Assembly: GCA_013398055.1 (NCBI GenBank)
Contig: VZRS01000476.1
Span: 418,905-482,904 of the forward strand
Direction of reading: 5' to 3'
Origin: Ifrita kowaldi
Lineage: Eukaryota; Chordata; Aves; Passeriformes; Cinclosomatidae
Length of the DNA stretch: 64,000 nt
The translations under genes and the position numbers were made by a program. Of this stretch, positions 1 through 14,500 are shown in pieces (the first letter of the stretch is position 1; each line of letters starts with the position of its first letter). The notes below the pieces were generated by a model. That model saw only the letters and a list, made by a program, of their open reading frames with translations, had not been told where the DNA came from and made no database searches.

Positions 1-2397
1 TGGATTCCTAACTTTCAGCTTTAAGTCAACATTACCAAATTTATTGAATTTATATTCCAATGCCCATTTTTACAACACAACACAGGTAGCAGGATTTCTT
101 CCCTCAGTGAAAGGAAGAGATCTTTAATCCCTTTAACTACCTGCCTCCCACTGTCACTCCCATTGTCAAGAAGGAGGAGAGTCAAAATTAGGGACTGAGA
201 GAGTGTGAGCTCAAGATCAGGAAGTTTTACAAGGAAAGTTGCCAGCAACTGGTGGAAGTTCAGAAATTTCACAGTAGGACCCTAACACATCAGTGTAAAA
301 CCAGCCCCAGAATAGCCTAAGCAAGAAAAGAGCAGCTCTTCCAGGGGATTTGTCACTATACAGCCTATGTCTTGACTCTAAATCAGATTTACATGGTACT
401 TCTGTACAGACAGTGCTTTTAACACCATTTTCTCTGTGCAGATTAAAGGTCAGAAGATACATATGATTAGTATTAAAAGACTTTTAAAAAAGCTTGACTA
501 CTGAATTCAAAGATCTTTGTATAGTCTCTTATCAGTCACAGCAGAAAAAGACACAAATGCTGTTCAGTAGTCAGTCTTACAGCATATTTCACAAAATTAC
601 ACAATCATAGAATCATTTAGGTTGGAAATACTACCTGTTAGTATTTTAAACTGTTAAACTGAAACATGGGCTATGCTTTAACCATGCCATTTAAATTACA
701 CTCTGAATTAAATAAGCACATTTTTTGCACAGTTTCAGATAAGAAATTATTATTATTATTATGAAAAACAAAATTCTGTTTTCCTTTGGGAAATTTTACA
801 TAGAAGTTACTCTTGATCAACTATAAAAGCATAGGTAACCTCATCACATAGTAATACATTCCCTTAAATTCTAGTTCTCATGAAGGGCCATCAGTTTATA
901 AAACACAGTCTAAACAGGACAGAGAAAATACCAGTAGATTATCCAGTTCCTGTGCCACTTGACTACTCTGTGCACGTGCAAATTGGGCCACTTTCCCAAT
1001 GTTTGTATTGCACAGGAAAAAAAAGAGTTCATGTTCTTCGCTTTATGCAGCATTTACATGAAAAAAAAAAGATTTTGAGAAAAAAAAAAGAATATGAAAA
1101 CAAAAATGAGTTCTCTAAAATGGGTCAAAAAGGTCACAATATCTAATTGACTTGGAAGCTGGATTTTTTTCAAAATTATTTAGGCTTTAAAAGGACTAAT
1201 ATCACAAGTGTTAACAGGATTTCAATTCATATAACTCAGTGGTTTGGACTTATTTTGCCACATATCATTTCCCTGTGTTTTTTAAAAAATGCTATTTAAA
1301 GTCTGGATTATGTTGCTGGTTTAGTGCTCAGCACTGACATCCGATCAGCTTATTTGAATTTGAGAATCTTTCTGGATTAAGCAAATGTCAAGCCTGCAGT
1401 ATATAGAGCATATAAATCCTGTCTGAAGCTTAAATTTAAGCCAAATGCATAGTTTTATACTGAGATGTCAGAAAAGAGAAAGCATTACTCCTCCCACATC
1501 CACTTAAAGTGTAAGAAAATGTCAATATCATAATTATTTAGAAATATACATTTACTATTATCTTCAAAGCATAAAGTAAATAGAAAATTCTCCAGAACTA
1601 GAACTGAAACTGCTGTATATATTGTTACTATGAATGTATGAAAGGAAATGTGGCAGATTTTAATAAGCTTTTTCCACATAGAGGATAATGCCAAAATGTC
1701 TTTTAAATTTCATGTTCCCTTTAAAAAAAAAGAAAAATCATCATGCTTTACCTTGAAGCAGGAGCAGTCACATAGGTACTACATCAATACTAATCTACTA
1801 CATTTCACATGATACATAAGTGTACTGTGTGGAGCTTTTTCAATGGTAAAGTTGAGCCAAGACCTTTTCAAGTATTTTAAATAAAAGCCATCAGGTGTCA
1901 AGTGATTTGTTCAGAATTGATATCACTTAAATACTAGTGGAAGAAATAAAGTATTCAAGAAGACATAATATTTGAAGTTTGCAAAACACAAAGTCTGCTA
2001 CCACTATCACTTTTTTCAGTCAGAAACATCCAATTCCTGCAGGAACCTGACTAGCAATTTTTAGCATTCTTGCTCAAATTAAACATTAGCTGACCATGCA
2101 AATATAAGAAAATGCCAAACATTAATTTCACCTAACCGTAGCTTTCTAGAAGCTGGGGTCTAAGACTATATCTTGAGTCACAGAAGAAAGGGGAGGCACT
2201 TCTAAAGATTGTTTCATCCCACATGTGAATCACGATGCATCCCTCTTTCCATTGGCTGTACAGGGGACCCCAAAAATTAGGCTACTTTTTTGCCAGCTAA
2301 AGTGATAAGGGTTGAATCTTTCTCTGAGTGCTAGTCATTCTGAAACAGTGGAAATATCAAAACTGATCCAGCTCATCTACTTTTTAGCTACTTTTAC
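1..2397 (-). other. MYO3A: Part of a MYO3A intron after the last kinase exon
   Basis: This is non-coding AT-rich intronic sequence. I looked on the minus strand for the linker and motor exons and saw none. The only repeat recognised is a very short CR1 tail remnant near 603-631. Open frames here have no family resemblance. Confidence 0.7.
603..631 (-). repeat. Short CR1 LINE 3'-end remnant
   Basis: The stretch reads like the first 30 bases of a reversed CR1 3' end: two ATCATAGAATCAT-type units followed by TTAGGTTGGAAA. Resemblance then stops. It is either a heavily truncated insertion or the edge of a decayed one. Confidence 0.5.
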
Positions 2398-2553
2398 CTT
2401 GCCTTTTCAGTGACTCCCATTTGTTGATGAACATCAATAAATTCCATGAGTTGCCTTTGTAGCACGTTTTCTTTTCCTTCAATTTGCTTAATAAAATCAT
2501 GCTGCAAAAGAGTAGATACTGTTGGACGCTTCTCATAATCTTTAGTCAAGCAC
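2398..2553 (-). CDS. MYO3A: MYO3A exon 8: end of kinase domain and start of kinase-motor linker
   Basis: This exon has 156 bases, begins with one base completing lysine 266 after acceptor CCAGCACAG and ends two bases into arginine 318 at AAG|GTAAAA. It encodes residues 267-317: [18 protein letters not shown] is the end of the kinase C-lobe, with its conserved arginine in KRP. The following residues, rich in Q, K and E, lead into the linker before the motor. A second AG lies 5 bases upstream of the acceptor and would shift the frame if used. The next exon (expected to begin RERIHTKK or similar) was not found down to position 1. Confidence 0.94.
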
Positions 2554-5500
2554 CTGTGCTGGCAGAAAAAAACATATGATCATTGAGGGTTTGCAGTTGA
2601 GTTTTGAAATGCTTATCTGGAGTTCATTCATGCCTCCATAATAAATACATCCATCTTAATCAAAACAGTTCTGCACTGAAAACTAATACGACTTCACAGA
2701 ATTGATGAGTCCAAGAAGTTAAATTAATGCATTTTAAAACTAAATATTCTTTAAATTAAGAAATGTCAAGGGTGTTGAAATGCTTTATCATGTTTTAAAT
2801 ACGGAGCCTCACTTGGAAGTCAAACTGGATTTACAAACAAGCCTTTTAAGGAAGAGTATTAGTTGCAACAGATTTCCACAAAAGATATTTTACACATGAC
2901 ATTTACACATGTTCCATATTCAACCAGAGTGGTCTCAGTTGTTACTCACTTGTTAATGAAGTCATTGAATTCAGGTGACCACAGTTCAGGCTGCTGTAGC
3001 GTTGGAGGAGGATTCCTGCAAAGGTCAGTGTGATGGTAAGTTAATAAGCTACTCACTTGACAAAAACAATGTGTGAAGGCAGGCTGAGTAATGAGTTTTA
3101 GAAGGCCACCAAAAAAAGATATTGATTTCCACTGGTAAAAGGAGCATGGGTAGATGATGCAATGCCTCATTGGTTCTCCTGCTTTACATAACTAATAAGG
3201 AGAAATAGCATTGAGATGATCTACCAAGTGTAGCTAAGAATCACTGTAATTTTTTCAATCAAATCAATAAAAGGAAATTAAACTAACAACCCATTAATCA
3301 CTATTCACTTGTAATGGCAAGTTGCTTTGTTCAAGCCTGAAACAATATACTTTCTTAAGAGAATTTTTAAAAAGAAATTCTATGTTAAGTTTTCTCAGAA
3401 GGACTGAATTAATCAAATTGCTGAACAAAGTGTCCAAAGGAACTGGTTCTTTATTAATTATTCCTCATTCATCAGAAGAAAATCAGCAGTGAAAGTCCAA
3501 ATACAGATCTATTGTAAATAAATATACTGCTTTCTTTTCTATTTTTAGAGCTGTTTATTCTAGGTGTTAATTTAGTTGAAATGGTCTTGACAGTCTTCTT
3601 CCATTCAGAGGTGCCATTTTCACTGAGTACAGTTGTGAAAGGAATGACCGACCAATAGATGAGGTGACTTGCTGTCTCTTTTCAATCAACCATAACTGCT
3701 TTTCTTAAGTGCTGCTTAACATTTACTCTACCACTCTCAGATTTTACTTAATTGAATAAAAGGGTATTGACCTTATATTTGCTCCAGGGCAGAAAGGTGC
3801 CCAGTACTTGTAAGAGTACAAACCAGAAGTTTTTTTGAAGTCCTACCTGCAGTGACTGACCACAATAGTTTGCAACTGCTTTTCCCAAAGCAAGCAAGGG
3901 TTAGAAGAGCATTCATACTCTGCTTCAGTGACAAGTCAGCCAAGATTTCTTAAACCTATAGGTAATTTAAAGTAATTTGGGCATCTCAGCTGAAAAGGAC
4001 TCTAAGCACTTACATACACTATGTGGGCTCAGTTGTTGTGGTACTGCTCCAGTTCTTAGGATGAAATCCACAAACTACTACTGTATAATCATTACCTACA
4101 GACCTGGAGATTGATGTTTTTTGAAATGCCGTAAGTGGCACTTTGGGTACTTACATTTTCAGCTTCAAAGCAAAAACCACAAAAGAAGTTGCTATTTGCA
4201 CTGCCCAAGCACAGCATCACTGGAACTGCCAGAAGCAGCACAAGCTAATGAAAAGCTGAAACCTAAATGTATGTGAGTGGTGGAACAACCTTTGCTTCAA
4301 AGGACAGAAGATAACTCCTGAAGACAGGTATTGGACCTGTTCACCACAGTGGCACATTCAGACTGTATTTTTATCATATGTAATTCTTCGTAACAGAATA
4401 TATGGGACTCAAATAAGTCCTGTGTTCATGTGGCAGCAGCCCACTCAGGAGAAGGCCTTACGACTTTTTCTCAAATGTAGCTACAGTCAACTCTGAACTT
4501 CTCAATGTGCACACATGGTTGAAGCGGAGCCTGCAGAAAATACAGCTGGGCAAAGTATTTTTAACCTATCTCCTAGTTTAAATAATATAAAGAAAGCCTT
4601 TACACGGTCTAAGTTTGAAGAAAGTAACAGTTAAGGAAAAAGTTCCATCTAACCCCTCAACAAACAAACACATCAAGATATTACCTTGGTATTTTGAAGA
4701 GTGCCCTCATGGGGTGCAAGTCAGCAAGGGGTGGATCTCCATCTCCCAACTCTATTGCAGTAATACCCAGTGACCATGCATCACATCTAGCATCATAGGA
4801 GCTATCTAGCTGCTGCTCACAGGCAATCACCTATTGGAGTAAAAGACTGGGATGGTCAAATGTCCAGATTTAAGAGTACACCCACAGCTGGAGGAATCTC
4901 TTACAGAATATCCAGTGAAATAAACAGACATGCACACATATAGAAAGCTAAAGCATCTATCCAATTGCCAAAATCCCCCAATGGTTAAACTGGAGAAAGC
5001 AGGTGTCTATGAACACCACGTTCTCTGGCCACATGTTCTCTGACATGAAGAAAGGATACAAATCCATGGCTTTTTCAGCTGAAGGTGATAAACTGCATCC
5101 CACACCTGAGGAAGCAGAAGGAAACTCAGCAGCCCTACAACTCTTTATATGGATTATTCCTGCTAAGTAATTATTGTAACTATACTGCTCTCTCTAAGAA
5201 GTGAAACAATCAGGAAAGCAGACGCTGAATTCACTATATCTTACTGGGTCCTTATTCAACCAAATCAGCCAATTTCCAAATCAAGTGGATCTGGACAAAG
5301 TTCATTGGATCACAGCAAAGTATTTAACTTCATATACATTTCAGCTCATCCATAATGCTGGATGAATCTAGAATTTTTCATCCCATTAGCTGCAGATCTA
5401 AACCAACATGTATGCCATTAGTTATACAGCTAGACCTATGTGTATGAACAGAGTATGTTGATAAAAATAAGTGTGTATAAACAGAGCAGTTCCATGTGCT

Positions 5501-8500
5501 ATAAACAGATGTACTTGCATGTGTTTGTGTGCACACAGGTACTCTAAGTAGATAAGATTATTTATAAGGAAATATTTTTCCTGTCTCAGCTTAAAATGTA
5601 TCTTTATATGCTTCAATTTCAGTCTGGAAAAACCTCCACAGAATCACAGCATATCTTCATTCATAATAACATTTTCCATTTCTTGCTGCAACAAGTATGG
5701 ATATATAGTATTAAAAACTTTCCAGGTGTAGAAGTCAAAAACCAGAAGCCATAATGTGTCACAGTACCAACCTGGTTCTCCTTCCGTCCATGGAGAGATG
5801 AGATATCTATAGTTTCAGAGCTTGAAAGGCTGGAAAGTATCAATAGTAGTACTTTATATTCTTTAACATTTTAGTGGACATTTCAGTGTCTTTCTCCCTG
5901 TCTCTAATCTTATAATTTCAAAAGTAAACCCCTTTTTAACTTAATCCTTCCAAATATGTAAGAAAAAAAGGGTTTAAAACACTTTTTAAAAGGACATTGC
6001 TGTTTCATTTGGAGAAAGGACCAGGAAGAAAGACAAAGCGCAGAAATGCAGAATACAGCAGCTCAAGTACCAGTGACAAAGTATTTTGAAACCTGACCTC
6101 TGGAGCCATCCAGAATGGGGTGCCCACGGAGGTGTTCCGACGGAGACGAGTGCTGGTCAGCTGAGCAGACACACCTGGAAGAATGAGGGGAAGCTATCAT
6201 CAGAGCAGTGGCTATTTCCATCCAAGACAGCCCTTCTGAAGGGTGACATCCTCATCTTGTCATGCTACAACTTCCTCCGCATGTGAATCTCAAATACATC
6301 TTTCCAGTTCTCTGGAAAGACAGGCCCAGTCCTGAAAGGTGCTCAGCACTTCAGCAGAGGTTCTCCGCATCCTTCTTTCCAGTGGCTTCAGCAGGACCGG
6401 GACTTAGTCCCAAATGAGCATTTGATTAGTAATCCGACTCCATATATTTTGACTGGTTAATTACAGGTTTTCTATATCCTGTTTTAAGAGAGCAGTAAAA
6501 GACTTCAGGGAGGGTGGAAAAGTACAGTACCTTCCACAGCTTCTAATGCTCAGTACTAAGCCTCTCAGACACTAAACCTCTGTTTCATTTTATATATATA
6601 TATATATATGTATATATATGCATATATATATATTTCATGTCAACACTATAAAAGATACCTATGCTCATCTCTTAACTGCTCTGCCATAAAAAAGAAACAA
6701 CAAAACAGTGAAACCTCAAAAATTCTTACAAAAGCAGAAGTCTCTCCATGCTCAAAGCACATTCTCAAAGCAACAATCCTGTAAATCAGCTTTGCAATAT
6801 GAGCTGTAGTTTACGGAATTAACTATTTCAGGCCAAGGGTTGGAAAGTGAACTCTGAAGTTTAAACATTCTTTGCAGTTTTCAGTTAAAAGACACTGAAA
6901 TATTAGAAATTCAAGTGGGCTACAGCGCAATTCTGAGCAGTCCACCACCAATTTCCTTCCTTACAAAACAAGGGTGTATTGGTTGGAAATAGCTCTAGTG
7001 CATGCAAAGGGGACAGTACAACACATGGAGAAAAACAGCCCCTTAGCAAGCATGCCCTAAACTATTATGGATTTATGAGTCACAATTAACTGTGAAGTCC
7101 ACACATAGAGAAAAACAGCCCTTCAGCTAGCATGCCCTAAACTATTATGGATTTGAGTAATAGCCAAAACTGAGGTCCACCAAAGGCATATTCTGAAGAG
7201 CTGATGCCATGGATGGCCAGAAGGGTCCTCTACGTATACATGCTCCAGCCCCAGTCTGACTGACACTGGAGCTCACTGATTTTGCCTTCATACATACATC
7301 TGCCTTTTCTTTAAAATTTAAAAATACTCTGTTTCACTCTGTGAGTTCCATCTCATTGTTCTGAAACATACGAAGTTCCACTGAGCACCACTGTCCAGTT
7401 TCAACTCTGTCTGGTTTGAAAATGCTTGACCTTCTCTTCCTGAAAAGCCACAGTTCATAACAAGAGCAATTCACATTAACTATCCAATGGGAATATTAAC
7501 TAAACCTCTGTCTGGATAGGGTTTGATAGTTTTTGGGGTTTTTTCAGTGTAGTTAAGAAACCATGGAGAGCTTGATCTGTTTTTTCACTTCAAAGCTACG
7601 TGTTCAGCTCTGATTCACTAAATGTCTGCATTTGGCTCTCACAGAAATGTACGCAGCATCTGAAAATAAAGGCTGCAAGGAAGACCCCGCCTGTTCCTTT
7701 CAGATAAATGCAACCACTGCTTTTGTGGTTGCCTCCCTCTAGTCTAAACCAGCCTTGAGAAAGCTGGATCTTTTTCTCTCTTTATGTCTGCAGAAAGTCC
7801 AATACAGTGTTATGCATCATGTAAAGCAGGACAACGTGAGTCTTAGCTCAAAGTCCATCAATCCTACTTCGACTCAGCTAAGCAGGGGCTTTGTTTTTGC
7901 CATCTCAAGGAGTTGTCTGAGGTCCAGCTTCCGGCTCACAGAGTCTGTGGCTGCTCTGAGCTCTCAGAAAAACATGTCATTTAGTAAGCACACATCACCT
8001 CAAGTCTGAAACCATTGTAGGGATGCCAACAGACATTATTAAGTGAGGTCCTTGATTTTGGAGCAAGCTGAGGCTACTCTCCCTTCCTCCATGTTGTGGG
8101 AGTCCCCTGAGCAAAGGTCTTTTTTTGCAGTCTTGGACAAGGAAATGGGATTCAGATCTGCAGGCAAAGAAAGGCACTAACTATATTTTTATGATTTCAG
8201 TGTCAGATTTTATAAATAATCATAACTTTCTGTAGAGATAAGGAACAAAATATAAAAGGTACATTAATGTGTTCAATCTTCTCTGTCTATTCACTGTTGG
8301 GTTTTTTTCCCTCTTCAAACTGTAATTATTAAATGAACTGAAGATTTTTTCCTCCTCACTCTTCTTTTATTTCAGTAAAAAACTGATTTAATTTGAATTG
8401 TTCACCACTACTCTCTTTAGGCTCTTGGGGGTTTTGTGTGCTTTTCGTTTGGTTGGGTTTTTTTAATCTTTTGCTCTTAGCACTAAAGTGGCATTTCAGA

Positions 8501-11500
8501 TTATGCAGTGTAGGCCTTATGACAAATGATATTTCCTTGGGCTTTTTCTGTGTATAGAGGAAAGATGATGTAATTCCACACTTAGTAACATTTCTTCCAG
8601 GATTTCAGTAACCAGTCAAGCATATGGCTGGCCGCTTTTTTAAACTCCTATATTTTCAAACAAAATTATCTTGCTCCTCCCCTTCCCATTTACTACTCCT
8701 TTGTTGCAAGATAAGCCAAATACTACCCAAAGCAAATCTAAAATATGTCATAAAATGGTGTTTTATTACACAATTTTTTCTCATGAAAGTTAAGAGCTTT
8801 ATAAATATATGCATTAATAGTACCAATGCAGAACAAAAAGAAAATATTGTACATATAGCTGCATTTCTTTTTATTTTTTCAGGAACCATTTTAATAATAA
8901 AAACTGAAAATCAGGACACTTACACTGTGAGTATTATTCAAGGTTTTCATTGCAAAAATGGACATATTGAAATAACATTGCAAGTAAAGCCCTCTACTCC
9001 TGACCTTAGCACTCAATAAAAGAAAAACAGGGTTCCTGTTCCCTATTATTAGGAAAGGCTTGTCTCATACTGCCCAATCTAGCAGACAGCATTCTGATCT
9101 AAACTGGGAGGCTGTACAACATCACTTTATGATGATGTCCTGTGACAGAAGTATGCACATATTAGTGGTCGGTGCTAGTGAGGGAATGGCGAGCCCTAGT
9201 AAATTGTACTGATCTCACATTGGACACACAGCAGGGAGACTGGACTCATGAACAACGACCTTGACCTTAGCCTCAAGGGCTCACACTCCTTTAGCTATTC
9301 CTTCCTTCTTTATTTGTGCCTTCAGTGTACATTTCACTACCAAAGCATCCTCATTGCGACCTTCAGTAGATTAAGAACACATAACTCCATCATTCCTCAA
9401 GGCAGTGTCTCGACCAAAACCTGCTCACACTGTTTACCCTGCAGATCTAAACAGGCAAAAATGTTTTGAATTATTTCTCAACCTCTTTTTAATCTCCTAG
9501 AGAAACAGATGTAAACCAGCCGTAATTTTACACTGCATTCCCCTTAAGCCCACTGGCAGGTGTGTTTTGCCATTCCTGTTCCATGTTGTGCGATGCAAAA
9601 AGTGGCCTCTCCTTCCTCATCTCTTTGCCCAAAGGTGTGAAGTCAGTATCTCATAAATCACTCGATTCCACCTTTTTAGTAGACCTGGAGGCAACAGGTC
9701 CTAATGGTTTTCCTTTAGCACCTTAAGCTTCACTTTGAGAAGAAGCTACTATTCTTGTCAGGATGCAGACAGGGAAGTAGCTACTTCCCTCACAACAGTG
9801 GTGGGGCTATAACTCAATTCCTCTGTAATTGCTGATACACTTGACACTCATTTCTTTGTTTGCTTCTTTCAGGTTGTATTGGTGTAATGATACATATCCA
9901 GACAGAATATTTCAGACAGATCAGCTGAAATGCATACAAAACGTGAAGAAAAACCTTAATAACGCTTCATACCCATAATAACATACCCATAATAACCCTT
10001 AATAAACCTTCATGCTCCATAATGACAAAAGACAACAGGGAAAGAACAATATTAAACCAAGGCAATTGTGGTAGTCCAAAGGGCAAATATCACAACACAC
10101 CAGGTATGTAACCACATGCAACCACATGTAGTGGCATCCCCACTAAGACTGTAAAAGGAGATCAAAGAGCTTCTACCAGGTTTAATTACTTATCATGAAT
10201 AGAAAGCTTAGAGATATTTTATAGAAAACGTTACTAACAATAAGGACACAAGTGGTTGGTTTGATGACTTTACAAGAGATGTTTCAGAACCTATTTCAAA
10301 CAATGTCAATATTCAAAATTCCTTATAGATTATAAACTGACCCCAAAAGTAAACTTTTAAATGAAAAGAGCACAGAGGCAATACACTTTTGTTGTGTGAG
10401 CTGTTGCGACAAAAGCATGCTTGAGAACTTCTGCTCAGCGAAATCTAGAGCTAAAAATCAGGTTCTGACCAAAAAGATGGAAACAAAGAAATAGGAAACA
10501 ATGATGAGTCAAAAAGATTAGAATTTCCAGCAGCATTTAATGTTGAAAGGTGCTACATTATGTTATGAGGAAGCATGACTTGCTTTTCATAAATCCATGC
10601 TGCCTAGTCCCAATCATCTTCTTGTCTATGTTTAGAAATGATGTCCAGGATTATTGGCTCCATCGCCTTCTGTGATGGAGATCAGATGTGGATCTGACCA
10701 GACTGTAGTTCTCCAAATCTTCCTTCTTGCCTTTCTTGAAGATTGGAGTGAAAATAATTTTCTTCATTATTTCAGGAATCTCCTCCAATCTCCAAGACAT
10801 TTCACAGATTATTGGCAGTGATCTTGCAATGACATCAGCCAGTTCCCTCAGCACACTTGGGTGCATCCCAACAGGCCCCACGGACTTGCGTATATTCAGT
10901 TCTTTTAAATGATCTCTAACCTGATCCCCCTTTACTGAAGGTACATTTGCCTTGCTCCAGACTTCCCCATTGGTTTCAGGGATTACAAGTTAAGACTGTG
11001 GCAAAGAAGAGATTCAGTGCCTCCACCTTCTTCATGTCCTTTGTCACCACATTCTCCATCTTTCTGTATTATTTTGATGTACATAGTGTGTTTTAATGTT
11101 GAAAACTAGTGTTTCCCAAACCCTCAGGAAAACACACACTGCAGATGCAAATTTTCAATTGAAATAGGCATATCCAAAAGATAACCAAAAGGCCCAGAAA
11201 GATCAAAACCTTAGTATTCAAGAAGACCGTATATATAAACTCCCTGGGAGATGAAAAGTCCATGGCGTTTACAACAAAACCAAGAGACACGGAGTAAAAG
11301 GGGATAACAAACTTAATCTGTACTATCAAAGATAGGGTGATATAAATGGATGTCAAAGAAAAGAAAGTCCAGTGGCTTTCAATCACCATGAGGATTAAAG
11401 ACAAAGAAAAGACATTTTTAAGCATACAAGGAAAAAATTAAAATCCTAAATCTGACACAATGTAAATCATTACAAGGTACATCCTGATAATAAAATGACA

Positions 11501-14500
11501 AACAGTGCCCTAAAAAAAGGCAGAACATTCACTACATTTGTGAGATATGTAATCTTTTTTAAACAAAAGGGTTTTATACAACTTCTTGCTTTAAGAAATC
11601 CAAGATATTTCATTTTAAAGTAATGGGCCTCCAGTAAAACAGGTGATCACAGACTCTCCTCCACATGCTCCTGACAGTTCAGTGCATCACACCACCAGTG
11701 ATTCTAATCAAATCTCATGCTTCGGGGCTTCAGCTGGTTTCCTGAAAGGGCTGCACAGGAACATTTGTTGCCCTGTTGCACAATTGGCCAGATGTACTTG
11801 GATAAGAGAACTAGTCTTCTCTAGAGCCTCAGGGACTTGTACAGCTACACACAATCTGGTGCAGTATGATGGTGAGGAAATTCCTCCTTCTCAGATGCTG
11901 CCTTCCTTATACCTTAGATTTCAAACTTACTGCCACTTTGACACCCAAAAAGGATTTTTTTTGTCCCTCTATGACTATCAAAACTCAGGAGATTTTTCTC
12001 ATTGTCCTATGACATGGTTTTCCTGTTGTGAAAGTCTGGGTTACTGGCAACACCTATGCTGATAGAACAGAATATTTAAAATACCTCAGGACTGGAATAC
12101 TCCAATTCAAATAAGTCACCGGGTTTAACTTTCATGTAAAAAATGAATGGGGGTTTAGTATACACAGATGAGACCAGAGGGTTTATTAATAACCTCAAGA
12201 GATTACTATTTTGTGACCCATGACAAAACAAAGTGGAAGTCTTTGCTGGCCAAAAAGGGCTATTTTCTCATTTCATGTATCTCTGGCATCCGACACTAGC
12301 TTTCAGTGTCAAGCTTCTTTAATGCTTAAGCCACCAGTGACATCCTTATGTGAATTAATAGAAGAAAATATTTGAAAGACCAAGTGAACAGCTTATCCTG
12401 GATATAGCATTTGGCCACATGATTTCTGTTTTTTGTTACTGGACAGCACAAAGGTTTTCATTCAAATGCAACCCCCCCAAAAAAATTATCAGGACTAAGC
12501 CTTCAACAAAGAATTAAACATTCAACAATGAAAAAGCTCCACAGCTCAAGTCAATGCAATCCATCTTATCCCTGCTCACCCTGGGGTGAAAAATTTGGAA
12601 TTATTACTTTGATTGGGTTCAAAGCAGTTTGACAAGCGGCTCATGAAGAAAGCTTTCTTCAAAGTCTTTTACTTTTATTGGCTTCTGCCATAGTCTCCTG
12701 GTAGATGCATTTTAGCAGCAACAGGTGAATGTCGTGCTATATGGTATGCAGAAATGACAACACAATAACTGCCTGGTTTTGATCTGAACCAGTGAAGCAG
12801 AGAGCTTTATTATGGATGCATGCTAGAATGACTAAGACAAATACAAGTCTTGCTATGACTCATTGCTTAAAGTAAGCTAAGGGCAGAAAGAAAATTACTT
12901 TATTTTTGAATACTTTCAAATTAAATTATTTTAATTAATTGTTTCATTTTTGCAGAACGATTCAGACAGCATTGATAGCTAATGCAGGGCAAGTACAAAA
13001 GGACAAAATAGGATATTCTGACTACTCCGGAATAAGTAACATGCAGAAGTTTGGAACACTACTCAAGGTCATGCTGAGCTCCTCTTCAATGTCAGCAGGA
13101 CATGCAAAGCTGGGAATGATGATACATATTAAAACGGACAGAGACTGAAATGGCCCAACATTCAAACTTGGATCACTCACAACTGACTTCTCAACCTATT
13201 CTCTGAGCACAAGGTGGCTCTAGACTCCCTCCATTGCAGCCCGACCTGTGCCATGTGCAATCTCAGCACAGTCCTTGGGAGCCTACTTGGCCTCTGCAAT
13301 GCCACATGCCCCAGACACTTGCCAGGTTGATCTGTGATCAGCCAACAAACTGCATCTATCAAGGCTATTCGTGGTCATTTAGGTCATGTTAGGAATGGCC
13401 AAAGCACTGTGTCACAGCAAGACAACATGAGAGCCGGTGAAGTGTCACAGTGAAAGGATGACACCCAGTGCCGTGATTCCCTCCCCAACCTCTGACCAGA
13501 GATTTCAGATGCTTTGTTTCCCACAGGACCAGCAGAAAGCTCCCTCATGCATCAGAAAACCAGGAATTATCAAGATGCAGTCATACCATGGACTCATTAT
13601 TCCATGGAGGTTGTCCCCATTGTTTTGGACATGCTGTACAGTCTAACTGATTTTACTTCTCTTGCTTTGTCATTGCCAGCAGCTTCTGGCTCAGCTACAC
13701 TTCAAAAACTGAACCTGTTTAGCACATTCACAGAATTTTAAACATTTTGGCCTGTATTTCTGTATCAAAATAGGCATAAATATCATGGAACAAAACTTAA
13801 CAAAAACATCTGTGCATTATAACACATGCTGATCAATTGTTATTGATCACTAGTAGTGGTAAAGCACTACCAGCAGTCCGTAATTTGTAAGGAAGAAGTA
13901 GTACACCACTACTGAGACACAATACAAAATGTTGGTAGAACTACTCTTTTAGGGGAAAAAACCCCCCAGTAAATTAATTTTAATAACTCAATTGAATTAT
14001 GAAATTAATAGTTTCATTTATTATTGCCCAAATGAAATTATGTATATATTTTAAAGTAAACATAGAATGAATACAAAAATACTATACTATAAAAACACAC
14101 TACCAAAACAGTGTCTTGCCATTGACTAGTTTCGCCAAATTGCAATTTTGAATAATAATAATGAGACCATCTTGAAACACCAGTATTGAGATTTATTTTC
14201 TTCTTAACTTCGAAAGACTTGAAATAGCTTTAAAGGAAGAATGATCATTCTCTCCACAGCAAAATAATAACCCAATTACATTCCAAACACAAAAGCTGAC
14301 CTCTGTCTACCTGCAGTTTCCAAACTACATAGAAGCAATAGTTCAAGTATTAAACAAAGCCATACCAGTATGTCTAAATACAGCAATATATATTCCCTTT
14401 CCCAATCCAGTTTTTTTGCCACTGAGTTGTACTCAGGTTAAATCTCTAGTAGACCCTGGCTACTGTCCATGATAAAACTGTACTAGCTATATGTAAAGTG

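Noticed and set aside
880..1146. 88-codon plus-strand open frame
   Set aside because: Its lysine-rich end comes from A-runs; there is no homology and it is antisense to the MYO3A intron.
8624..9019. 131-codon plus-strand open frame
   Set aside because: No family similarity, no splice or promoter context, AT-driven residue composition, and antisense inside an intron.
11093..11425. 110-codon hydrophobic minus-strand open frame
   Set aside because: It looks membrane-like only because of T-rich codons. It lies just beyond a CR1 fragment, has no family match, and the known MYO3A exons splice past it.
11643..12062. 139-codon plus-strand open frame in the 14.2 kb intron
   Set aside because: The translation does not resemble any protein I know, and no exon-like splice sites frame it.
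13950..13968. GGGG-A6-CCCC foldback
   Set aside because: The stem is only four base pairs, so it is not distinguishable from chance.
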